Shown: positions 28,420-36,035 of the stretch, piece after piece | Layout of the letters: each line of letters starts with the position of its first letter | How positions within the stretch are numbered: the first letter of the stretch is position 1 | Assembly: GCA_016866875.1 (NCBI GenBank) | Contig: VGKY01000006.1 | Coordinates: 1-56,370, forward strand | Source: Candidatus Peribacteria bacterium | Lineage (GTDB): Bacteria; Patescibacteriota; Gracilibacteria; Peribacterales; Peribacteraceae | DNA length: 56,370 nucleotides | Direction: 5' to 3' | The notes under the pieces: generated by a model | Database searches by the model: none | Told to the model about the DNA's origin: nothing | What the model saw: only the letters and a program-made list of their open reading frames with translations | Made by a program: the position numbers and the translations under genes

Positions 28420-28587
28420 ATGGAAAGTCGTAGTGATACGATCGCTAGGCTGCGAAAGCGGCGAGAATCCGGTGAGATTGATGAGTTTAATCATGTGGTA
28501 CTCAGTTTTCTCGAGGGCTCAGAGATTAGTATCGAGAGGGCCTTTGAAGAAGCGGACCGATTGGCCAGCGAATCTTCATTGGATTGA
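28420..28587 (+). CDS. Small ORF of mini-unit 2, paralogous to unit 1 ORF
   Basis: 55 aa, starting MESRSDTIARLRKRRESGEI, with ribosome site GAGGAGA about 7 bases before the ATG. Charged and helical. Related to the unit 1 ORF across most of its length (IDxF...VVLxxL then a helix ending EADRLA). No domain recognised; possible small regulator or one half of a protein-protein pair. Confidence 0.6.
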   Translation: MESRSDTIARLRKRRESGEIDEFNHVVLSFLEGSEISIERAFEEADRLASESSLD

Positions 28588-28600
28588 TCTGGGGGGCGAA

Positions 28601-28623
28601 CCCGGCGGCTTTCAGCCGCCGGG
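28601..28623 (+). terminator. GC-rich hairpin ending mini-unit 2
   Basis: Perfect 9-bp stem CCCGGCGGC/GCCGCCGGG with loop TTTCA, 13 bases after the stop. It shares the CCCGGCG core with the unit 1 hairpin while the paired bases next to the loop differ. No U tract. Confidence 0.6.
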
Positions 28624-28653
28624 ATCTCCCTTATGGAGGTAGACAGGGGAGTC

Positions 28654-28681
28654 TTGACATTTATCAACTAATCAATAGAAT
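28654..28681 (+). promoter_or_regulatory. Sigma-70 type promoter of mini-unit 3
   Basis: -35 TTGACA at 28654-28659, 16-base spacer, -10 TAGAAT at 28676-28681, the same geometry as units 1 and 2. Confidence 0.75.
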
Positions 28682-28687
28682 GTCACG

Positions 28688-28773
28688 GCTCTTTTACATG
28701 ACACTGTGGGGTATTTGCAGCGCATTTGGCAGTTGGTGGAGTTGCCAAACGGAATGCACTGCAATGGACCCCA
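28688..28773 (+). promoter_or_regulatory. Structured 5' leader of mini-unit 3, diverged but with the same helices
   Basis: Shorter than leaders 1 and 2 by 18 bases between the flanking boxes. The outer helix is unchanged: TGGGGT (28707-28712) with ACCCCA (28768-28773). The second helix has different bases but still pairs: GCAG and GCA (28717-28720, 28722-28724) with TGC and CTGC (28755-28757, 28759-28762). The inner hairpin is replaced by TTTGGCA (28725-28731) with TGCCAAA (28743-28749). Pairing kept while the sequence changes on both strands supports a functional RNA fold. Ribosome site GGAGGAG and ATG 28791 follow. Confidence 0.7.
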
Positions 28774-28790
28774 AACGGAGGAGTTGTAGA

Positions 28791-29174
28791 ATGAGATTAC
28801 GTCAGCATAGGGAGGATGCGCTGACCGAGCGCTTGCTCTCGCATCTCGCGAGCGCCGACGCTCGCAATTGGAAGCTGAGTCTCTACGAGACGAAGCTGCT
28901 CAATGCTCTACGCGCGGGCATGCGGTTTGTGCAAGCGGACCTTTGGGTACGGTTCGCAACTCTGACCCCAGAGGAGCGTGAGCTTCTCAAACACCTTTCG
29001 ATGGGGTTTGGGCAGCTGCGCATGCTCCTGCACCGCTTGGAGGATATCGGTCGCCTGACCGATCCCCGCCAGCGCGTGACCCTCGCGGCTATCCGCGAGG
29101 GATGCAAAGACCCCTACCAGATTCAGTGGTATCTGGAGCTCTTCGGGCCGCCGATCGTTACTGAGGCTGCGTAG
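28791..29174 (+). CDS. ORF of mini-unit 3, helical protein of unknown function
   Basis: 127 aa from the ATG at 28791, preceded by GGAGGAG at 28777-28783. Predicted all-helical: LTERLLSHLAS, ETKLLNALRAGMRFVQADLW, LTPEERELLKHLSMGFGQLR, MLLHRLEDIGRL, and a C-terminal half resembling a small winged-helix or HTH (VTLAAIREGCKDPYQIQWYL). The in-frame extension back to 28584 reads through the promoter and leader and was rejected. No family recognised. Its leader and promoter tie it to units 1 and 2. Confidence 0.65.
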   Translation: MRLRQHREDALTERLLSHLASADARNWKLSLYETKLLNALRAGMRFVQADLWVRFATLTPEERELLKHLSMGFGQLRMLLHRLEDIGRLTDPRQRVTLAAIREGCKDPYQIQWYLELFGPPIVTEAA

Positions 29175-29197
29175 GGGAGGGGGAGTTTGGGTCTCAC

Positions 29198-29226
29198 GCC
29201 GGCGTGCTTGCACGCCGGCTCTTTTA
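29198..29226 (+). terminator. Rho-independent terminator of mini-unit 3
   Basis: Perfect 9-bp stem GCCGGCGTG/CACGCCGGC (29198-29206, 29211-29219), loop CTTG, followed by TCTTTTAT. It ends the plus-strand array directly before the stop of the convergent HTH gene. Confidence 0.8.
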
Positions 29227-29229
29227 TGA

Positions 29230-31452
29230 TCAGAGGTTTTTTTGAAGGATTGCAATGTCTTGCGTAGTCAGTCCCGGGAGGTTCCAGGGTGTCATTGCGG
29301 CTTGTGGGAATCTCTGCTTCCACGCGCGAAATGCCGCGCGCTTCCGGCCGCGATTGTTGAGAAGGAGATGCACCCATCCCCATTGCAGTGTTCCCTTCCC
29401 AATATCTGCGGCAAGGAGGATCTCGGGCAGCGTGCAGGGCAATTTCTCCGGAGCCACCGTGGTCGATGAGTCGATGAGTTTGATCATCTGTGTGAGACTA
29501 TCAGCTGCACTCGAAGCGGGCATACGGTCTCTTGCGAAGCGCGACATCGACGTGCCGACCCGCCCGATGCAGTGCAGGATCGCAGCCGAGAGCGGTGCGT
29601 GCTTGCGTGGTTGCATGATCCACTTGGGGATTGGGTGGAGTGCCGGGTACTGCGCTTCGATCTCCGGTGGCACGACGAGCTTTCCCTGAAGCTGCAGGGC
29701 GAATCTTTCCGCCCAGTCTTTTTCGAGAGCCTTGCATGCGCGCTTGTCGACAACTCCTCCGGAGCCTAGGAGATGTTGCAGCACTGGGAGAGAAGGGACT
29801 TCTATGCCATCCGCGTAGCGACGGATGTGGAAAGCTGTGCAGTACGCTCGGATACTTGGATCTGCGATCACACTTTGCTCTTTCGCAAGGCGATGCAGCG
29901 GTCCGAATTCACGGGGCTTATGCGCTCTTCTCGCATCCGCCGCATCTTCTGCCATGCGAACCATTGCTTCTGTAATGCTACGTGGCGCGGTGTAACTGTC
30001 GCGATGTTCAATGGCAGTACGAGCCCTCTGCATTCCAAGATGATTGATCACTGTACGCAGATGCCCCTGCAGGATTTCCTCTCGCCGTGTGTTGTGCGGT
30101 GAAGTGCAACTTAGATGTGACTGTTCGTTTTCTGCGCGCATCAGAATTTGTTGTGGCCAATGCTTGCGCTCTTTGCGCAGGGCGGTGATTGCAGGAAGGG
30201 CATCACCCCATATTTCAGCATCGTTCTTCGCTGGTTTGCTATTGAGAGTCCTGGAAAGAACCCCGTTCGTTATTCCCCATTGTTCGCGCTCCAGACGTAC
30301 GGGGTTATCAAACGTCGGGTAGCCCATCCGCCTGCGCCAGAGGGAGCGGTTTTCCCTAAAGGTCCGGATGAGTGCTCGTATCTCGCCTTGCGTGCTTCCG
30401 ACGATATGTGCGAGAACCGCTGGAGGGGCTTCTGTATTCGTATCGGACTTTCCTTCGATGATGGGGTCGCGCATCAGCATGGAAGGACTCGTTCCCTCGG
30501 CGCCGAGGATACGTTTCATTTTTAGATCTGAGAATCCACGATGATGTTGCATGCGCAGGAGTTCCGTATGGAAATCGGGACGCCCTGATTCCTTCGCAAA
30601 ATCCCTTGTCCACTGTTCCCGAAAATCCGCCAGATCATCTGCGTTGATGAAGGATCTCGCGATGCCCTGTGCATCTTCCCACGGCGTCATTTTGAATCTA
30701 CTGATGAGCGTTGCTGGAGTTGGTTTTGTGTTGCGGAGCATTTTGCGGCTACTCAAGAGGTCGGATTGCTGTAGCTCTGCCTGTACATGCAGTTCTGCGA
30801 GTGATGGGGGAACACCCCGTTTCTCTGTGAGAATGCTTCGTGCTTCACTTGCCCAAACACTTTGCAAACGTTCGATGGTGAATGTTTCATCGCAATTCTC
30901 TTTAGCTACAGCAATACGTAGCAGAGGTGCAAATGGCGGGATGTAGGGCTTGTCTCGGTACGCACGTACGGCATCGAGCGTGGTGCCCCTGTTGGATTCC
31001 ACGGCGCCCTTGCCGTAGCGATATTCGTATTCCATATACAACCCCTCGATGGTTCCCTTGCGTCTGCCGAGGATGGCATCGATCGCCGTTTGGACGTGCT
31101 CTTTGGTGACGATAGCATGGTGTTGCCGCCAGTAATCCAGCAGCGCATGCACCGTCGTGTAGCGCCAGTCGAGAGTGTGCGCATGCGAGGCTCTCTCCAT
31201 GACTTTGATCGTGCTGCGGTCGATGCCCGTCTCCTGCGAATACTGCTTGCGGCCGAGGTGCAGGAGCTTCCAGCGGATAGCGGCAAGGAGTGAACAGACA
31301 GTGCTTCCTTGTTGGACAACATCGTTGAAAATCGTGTTGTTGCGGATTACCCGATCGGGGCGGTCATTGGATCCAACGAGAAATTCCTTCTCTTCCACCG
31401 GTGCGATGAGTGCATGGAGTTCTTTCGTTGAGAGCGTGCTGGGATTCAGCAT
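29230..31452 (-). CDS. Large multi-helical protein with XRE-like HTH, paralog of the 33.9-36.0 kb gene
   Basis: About 740 aa from the ATG at 31452 (MLNPSTLSTKELHALIAPVE); upstream codons to 31521 overlap the divergent promoter region. Residues about 55-110 (AAIRWKLLHLGRKQYSQETG, IDRSTIKVMERA, HALLDYW) read as a lambda-repressor/XRE-type helix-turn-helix. Further Arg-rich helical repeats may be degenerate copies. The C-terminal part contains LSAAILHCIGR and LPEILLAADIGKGTLQWGWV. Both ends align with the downstream gene at 33924: RWSLLHL near residue 52, and AILLAADI near the end. No signal or membrane segment. Likely a nucleic-acid-binding protein working with the helicase-like ATPase; family unknown. 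Confidence 0.75.
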   Translation of the reverse strand: MLNPSTLSTKELHALIAPVEEKEFLVGSNDRPDRVIRNNTIFNDVVQQGSTVCSLLAAIRWKLLHLGRKQYSQETGIDRSTIKVMERASHAHTLDWRYTTVHALLDYWRQHHAIVTKEHVQTAIDAILGRRKGTIEGLYMEYEYRYGKGAVESNRGTTLDAVRAYRDKPYIPPFAPLLRIAVAKENCDETFTIERLQSVWASEARSILTEKRGVPPSLAELHVQAELQQSDLLSSRKMLRNTKPTPATLISRFKMTPWEDAQGIARSFINADDLADFREQWTRDFAKESGRPDFHTELLRMQHHRGFSDLKMKRILGAEGTSPSMLMRDPIIEGKSDTNTEAPPAVLAHIVGSTQGEIRALIRTFRENRSLWRRRMGYPTFDNPVRLEREQWGITNGVLSRTLNSKPAKNDAEIWGDALPAITALRKERKHWPQQILMRAENEQSHLSCTSPHNTRREEILQGHLRTVINHLGMQRARTAIEHRDSYTAPRSITEAMVRMAEDAADARRAHKPREFGPLHRLAKEQSVIADPSIRAYCTAFHIRRYADGIEVPSLPVLQHLLGSGGVVDKRACKALEKDWAERFALQLQGKLVVPPEIEAQYPALHPIPKWIMQPRKHAPLSAAILHCIGRVGTSMSRFARDRMPASSAADSLTQMIKLIDSSTTVAPEKLPCTLPEILLAADIGKGTLQWGWVHLLLNNRGRKRAAFRAWKQRFPQAAMTPWNLPGLTTQDIAILQKNL

Positions 31453-31527
31453 AAAGGGGGCTATCCTCCCACAGTGTTGCGCCGTGTCAATTATTCTTCT
31501 CCTACGATCACACACTGACATCTTTTC

Positions 31528-31556
31528 TTGTCATACCCTGCGATTCTGCGTAGCAT
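31528..31556 (+). promoter_or_regulatory. Putative promoter of the helicase/HTH operon
   Basis: -35 TTGTCA at 31528-31533, 17-base spacer, -10 TAGCAT at 31551-31556, 13 bases before the ATG at 31570. The 117-base divergent gap must also hold the promoter for the minus-strand HTH gene. Such a short untranslated region would be nearly leaderless. Confidence 0.45.
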
Positions 31557-31569
31557 CTGCCGCCTCACT

Positions 31570-33918
31570 ATGGATATCGATCGTCTGCCACAGCCTCCCA
31601 AGCTTCTCACGTTTGCACGGAATGCAAACTTCGATCCTACGGAGGAATTTGGAAGGCAATACCGTGCGTTGTACGCGGAAATGCTCGGAGCATTCCCTTT
31701 GGAGAGCGATGCCTGGAGTGGGCCCACGGGCAGGAAGCCGTATCTTCCTCTTCATGATCCCGCGGAGTTTCTTAAGAAACAGTATGCCCTAGCAGATCCA
31801 CCAACGCAGTTACGGACACAGGAGTACTTCTCCGGCGTCGTGGATTTGAAGCTGCGCAAGTGGGAGGCTAACGGGCTGACGCTCCGGGGTTACCAAAAGA
31901 GCATCCTCTCCTGGCAGCCGATGGCGTGGTGTGCCGAAGGGAGTAAGCGCTCTTCACTGTTTATTGATGTTACCTACGGGGCAGGGAAGTCGATCATGGG
32001 CGGCGTCAATATGAAGTTTGAGCGCAACATGCAGACGCGGATGCTGAAGGACGGAGTTCAACCCGAGGATGTACCGATGGCGGGGTACATGGTGATGCGC
32101 AAGGAGCATGCACTCCAAAATGCTCTCGGAGAGCAGTGCATCGTCCAAAATCCTCCCTACACCTTCGAGCGCACGCACATCAATCAGTACTACAGCGATT
32201 TGACTCTCCTCTATGGCGCTGCGTTCACAGGTTGTGTGGACCGCAAGGCATGGACAGCACTCTTTGCCGATGAGTACGCTTCCTACGCAGCCGCTGCCAA
32301 GGCGGCCCGCGGCGTTGCCGGAGGAGGGAAGACATCCCGGGATGAGGAGATGATTGACGCTATCGCCGGCGTCCTTACCGGAAAGATCATCTATGTTCCG
32401 GGCCCCGGAAATCGTCCCGTGCCGAAGTCTCCTCCGCCGCGGGCAGGAGACATAGATACCGATACATACAAGGGTGATGCGCTCTACGGCACTCCACCGA
32501 TCGATGTCTACCCCGTAAAGGCATCACACAAAGACCTTCTCCCGGGTCGCAAGCTCGCGCTTCCGGAAGATGAGGGCAGAGAGCTTCTGTACGTGATGGG
32601 AAGTAGCGTGATCACCGGTACGCGTACGCGCACACGAGAGAGCATTCGCCAGGCTCTTCAGCGCATTGGCAATGGCGGGGCACTTATCGGTGATGAGATG
32701 GGCAGATTCAGCTCCGAGCAAATCCTTCATCCGTTCACCGAGCGCAGTGAGATCGGCGCCTCGGCCCGGCCACACCTGGTTGGTCTGGCAGCGGATGACA
32801 GCGGGCGCCCCGGCTGGACACGCTCTCCCCGGCTCACCAAGGAACGTGGCGTGGAGCTCGGGGTATTGCCCCGCGTGGGGTATGAGTACATCGTGCCGAA
32901 AAGCGGCAAGCTCGTTTCGCCGGGGACCGAGGAAGCCTTTGAGCAATTCCTCGAAGCCCGCCTTGCAGATGTGCCGCTGGCAAGCGCGCTCAAGCTCAAG
33001 CAGCCCCGCGAAAGAAATACCATTGTCGCCGTTTCTTCCGCCCGGGAAGCAGTCGAATACATGGAGCGCTATGCCATTCACTGTGACAAGAAAAAAATTC
33101 CGTGGGATGTGTCGGCCTACTGCGGATCACATCGCCGGTACAAGGAAGCGATTCGCGCATGGTTCACCGGTCCCGGAGGAGGAAAGACACTTTTCTCAAC
33201 CCTCTCAGACATCAGCCATGCCATGCACCTGCCCACGTTGGAAAACATCGAAGTCGTGGGGCCGGCCAATGTCCAGCTCCTCGGGCGCTTACTTCACAAT
33301 GCAACGATGATTCCTGGGCAGGCAGGTTCTGCCGCCGCCCGCCGCGTCACGTTCCGGGAGCATGCCCTCCTTGGCGTGAAGCCTATCTTGCGGCAGGTTG
33401 CTGATGAGCAGGGAATTGCACTTCCCGCAGAGGGTCTTACCTGGGTTCCGCTAGAGGTACTCGTCGACAAATCGGGATACGGACAAGACGAGAAAAGGCC
33501 GCAGGTGCAGAAGTTAAAAAAGAGTGCACCTGACATTCCAGATGCCTCCGCTCCGCGCCCTTTCACACGCGTAGGTACCCCACTGAAGTTTACCAATCCC
33601 TTCACTCAAGAGCAGCAACGTAAGAAGGAGGGGAAGGTGCCGCGCACGTACGACTATACGCCGGATCGCGACGGACTTATTTCAGAATTCACGATAGCTA
33701 CGTGGCTTTCCAATGAGAAGCTTGGCACGGCTTGGGTCGGTTCCGTGCGCATGGCTGTGCGTGACGCGTTTAGGAACGATAGGCGCGGCAAAGACCTTGC
33801 CCTTGCCGCGTATGCAAAGATCGATTCTTTGCTGGAGAAGCAGGGGGACAGGAGCACGAATGGTAACAATGGTACCCACGAAGACCGCGGACCTGCTGTC
33901 TACAGATTACGTTCATAA
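31570..33918 (+). CDS. SF2 helicase-like ATPase, strongly diverged
   Basis: About 782 aa from the ATG at 31570 (MDIDRLPQPPKLLTFARNAN). Order of helicase-like motifs: LTLRGYQKSIL (103-113, Q/I-motif region), DVTYGAGKSIMGG (Walker A, GAGKS at 137-141), LFADEYASY (231-239), ALIGDEMGRF (371-380, DExx), LVGLAADD (403-410, motif III-like), NTIVAVSSAREAVEYM (motif IV region), TLFSTLSDISHAMHLPTLEN (motif V-like), NVQLLGRLLHNATMIPGQ (motif VI-like, second Arg missing). The fold assignment is my reading; family membership is not obvious. It starts the operon with the HTH gene 5 bases downstream. Likely an ATP-dependent nucleic-acid remodeller. Confidence 0.7.
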   Translation: MDIDRLPQPPKLLTFARNANFDPTEEFGRQYRALYAEMLGAFPLESDAWSGPTGRKPYLPLHDPAEFLKKQYALADPPTQLRTQEYFSGVVDLKLRKWEANGLTLRGYQKSILSWQPMAWCAEGSKRSSLFIDVTYGAGKSIMGGVNMKFERNMQTRMLKDGVQPEDVPMAGYMVMRKEHALQNALGEQCIVQNPPYTFERTHINQYYSDLTLLYGAAFTGCVDRKAWTALFADEYASYAAAAKAARGVAGGGKTSRDEEMIDAIAGVLTGKIIYVPGPGNRPVPKSPPPRAGDIDTDTYKGDALYGTPPIDVYPVKASHKDLLPGRKLALPEDEGRELLYVMGSSVITGTRTRTRESIRQALQRIGNGGALIGDEMGRFSSEQILHPFTERSEIGASARPHLVGLAADDSGRPGWTRSPRLTKERGVELGVLPRVGYEYIVPKSGKLVSPGTEEAFEQFLEARLADVPLASALKLKQPRERNTIVAVSSAREAVEYMERYAIHCDKKKIPWDVSAYCGSHRRYKEAIRAWFTGPGGGKTLFSTLSDISHAMHLPTLENIEVVGPANVQLLGRLLHNATMIPGQAGSAAARRVTFREHALLGVKPILRQVADEQGIALPAEGLTWVPLEVLVDKSGYGQDEKRPQVQKLKKSAPDIPDASAPRPFTRVGTPLKFTNPFTQEQQRKKEGKVPRTYDYTPDRDGLISEFTIATWLSNEKLGTAWVGSVRMAVRDAFRNDRRGKDLALAAYAKIDSLLEKQGDRSTNGNNGTHEDRGPAVYRLRS

Positions 33919-33923
33919 TCCCT

Positions 33924-36035
33924 ATGCCACCCATCGATCTTCGTCAGCCTGCACTTGTGGACATAGAAAGTTTTCCACCCGGTCATGATCGACGCCTTGC
34001 CGGAGTCAATAACCGTGTGATCGGCGAAGTGTTTTTACAAACGCGCACAGACGCTCCCAAGGTGCTCGCGGCGATCCGGTGGAGCCTCCTCCATCTCTTC
34101 CGCTCACACTTTGCTGCCAACGTGGGCATTGGCAAAGCAACAGCTGCTCAGATAGAGAAAGATCGTCCTGATGGCTCCAGACCACAGAGAGATGTGTATA
34201 CAAAAGTTATTCAGTACTTAACGCCTGAGCGTATAGGTCACGATATCCGCGAGCAACTGCTGAAGGCAGTTGTCCCCGGAGAGGGTACGCTGGATTTCGA
34301 GGAGCGCGTCGGGTACGAAGTCGGTTTTACCAGGATGCTGGAAATCATCGGCATCGGTGACAAGGCGTGGTACCAGAGGCGCAAGATGAATGTGATTGCC
34401 GACCCCGGCGAACTTCTACATCTTGTCGGGAAGGCATACGCAGGCACAAAAAAGGGACGGCCGAAATTGCGCGAATTACGGATGCAGCAGGCGATGCTGA
34501 CATGGAAAGATGAAACTGTAGGAAGATACCGCGCGCGTACTCTCGAGGAGCCTCTCGCACGATTACTTACTGACTTGGAACTTCTCTGTGTCCGTGATCA
34601 TAATGCTTCGTTTTGTGTACGCACGATATGCGATCTGACCCGCTGTACGGAGGACACAGCGGCGGATCTGCTCAATGCCCGTCTCGTGCCGTGGGAGCGC
34701 GTGGAGCCGGTTGCTGATGCGCTCTACGGTGGAGATTGTGAAGTCCACTCGGCTTGGATGGGAGCAGAAGAAGGCGACAGTTATCGCGAGCGTTTTGCAA
34801 CGATGTTCACGGACATCCGTGATCATCATGGCATCAGAAATCCCGATCTTACTGCCTGCCTCGGTATCGTAGCGCCCGAGCATCGCATTGAAGGTTATAC
34901 AGCAAATCGTACCGAGGGGTACCGGCCGTCAGCAGAGGTGCGTCGTGCCATCCAGCTCAGCAGCTTCTTTGGTCAGGTGCAGATGCGTGCGCTTGTCGGC
35001 CTCGTGTCACAGACAGCAGCTGAAGGTGTTGATCTTGAACGAATATTTCGCCTGGAGCGCGAGCGGCACTACCGGCGCACAGGCAGTGCGTTGGCAGGAG
35101 AGAGGTTGCAACTGCGTATTGATCGTGAGTGGAATGGCGTAACGCTCGAAGCTCTTGCCTGCGCGCAATCTGAGCACACGTTGCATGACAATCAGGTTGC
35201 CGATGAAGCAAAGGCTCTGACCAATATTGAAATCGCTCACGGCGCCGGAGGCGAGGCATCGGATCACCTGCTTCCCGCACTCCGCAGCGCGGTGGACTGT
35301 CTCGGTCAGCAGCATCTGGAGGAGGTATTGCAGCAACAACGCATACGTAGGGGGGAGGTGGCATCCACTGCCTGTGCGCAGGCAACAACGGTGAAGGGAT
35401 TTGTTCTTGCGCTCCGGGATTGGCTTGGTTCTTTCCGTAAAGTGCAGCAGAGAATATCTGACAATACGACCGATCGTTCACTCAAGCTCTCGCAGCCGCG
35501 TATGAAGCGAATATTGAGCGGTGAAACCATGCCAACCCTTCCGATTTTGATGAACATGTCCCAAGCTCTACTCAGTACTGATCTGCCCGAGAGAGTGAGG
35601 CAGGACTGGTATGATCAATTTGCCGAACGTGGATCATTTCGTGGAGATACCATTGTTGAGTCTCCCGTGGAGCGTGCGCTTGCTACGGTTGTCGCCTCAT
35701 GTGCACTGTCCCCTGCCGTATTTGCTGAGCAGCGCATGGCCATGAGTGCGCAGCTGTTCTGGTCGACGCTGCATCCCAATAGTCGATGCCCGAAGCTGCA
35801 ATGGCAGAATGTGGAAGCGATTCTTCTTGCTGCAGATATCACTTCATCAAAACCGACGTGGGGGCTTCTGCGAAAGGTGGTGAACGAGGGCATGCAATTC
35901 CGGTCGGCTCTTCAGTCGACGGTAGCGCAAATGAATAACAAAAGGATGAGAGTTACTCCGCATTCTCTGATTGGAGTTTCATGGGAACAGCTGAAAACCG
36001 TCGGAGTGAAAAAACCGAAAGATAAGGAGGAGTAA
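33924..36035 (+). CDS. Large multi-helical protein with XRE-like HTH, paralog of the 29.2-31.5 kb gene
   Basis: 703 aa. Residues about 46-100 (VLAAIRWSLLHLFRSHFAAN, VGIGKATAAQIEKD) correspond to the HTH of the minus-strand paralog. A second HTH-like segment, SQPRMKRILSGETMPTLPIL, lies about residues 525-550. The C-terminus has AILLAADITSSKPTWGLLRK, shared with the paralog. Soluble, helical, rich in Arg and Glu. It begins 5 bases after the helicase stop, so the two are translationally linked. Divergence between the paralogs is large, implying separate roles rather than a recent duplication. No known family recognised. Confidence 0.75.
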   Translation: MPPIDLRQPALVDIESFPPGHDRRLAGVNNRVIGEVFLQTRTDAPKVLAAIRWSLLHLFRSHFAANVGIGKATAAQIEKDRPDGSRPQRDVYTKVIQYLTPERIGHDIREQLLKAVVPGEGTLDFEERVGYEVGFTRMLEIIGIGDKAWYQRRKMNVIADPGELLHLVGKAYAGTKKGRPKLRELRMQQAMLTWKDETVGRYRARTLEEPLARLLTDLELLCVRDHNASFCVRTICDLTRCTEDTAADLLNARLVPWERVEPVADALYGGDCEVHSAWMGAEEGDSYRERFATMFTDIRDHHGIRNPDLTACLGIVAPEHRIEGYTANRTEGYRPSAEVRRAIQLSSFFGQVQMRALVGLVSQTAAEGVDLERIFRLERERHYRRTGSALAGERLQLRIDREWNGVTLEALACAQSEHTLHDNQVADEAKALTNIEIAHGAGGEASDHLLPALRSAVDCLGQQHLEEVLQQQRIRRGEVASTACAQATTVKGFVLALRDWLGSFRKVQQRISDNTTDRSLKLSQPRMKRILSGETMPTLPILMNMSQALLSTDLPERVRQDWYDQFAERGSFRGDTIVESPVERALATVVASCALSPAVFAEQRMAMSAQLFWSTLHPNSRCPKLQWQNVEAILLAADITSSKPTWGLLRKVVNEGMQFRSALQSTVAQMNNKRMRVTPHSLIGVSWEQLKTVGVKKPKDKEE

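Noticed and set aside
27900-28791. Leaders as integron attC sites with gene cassettes
   Set aside because: The outer helix TGGGGT/ACCCCA does not match the RYYYAAC/GTTRRRY core sites, no integrase gene is nearby, and the elements precede rather than follow the ORFs.
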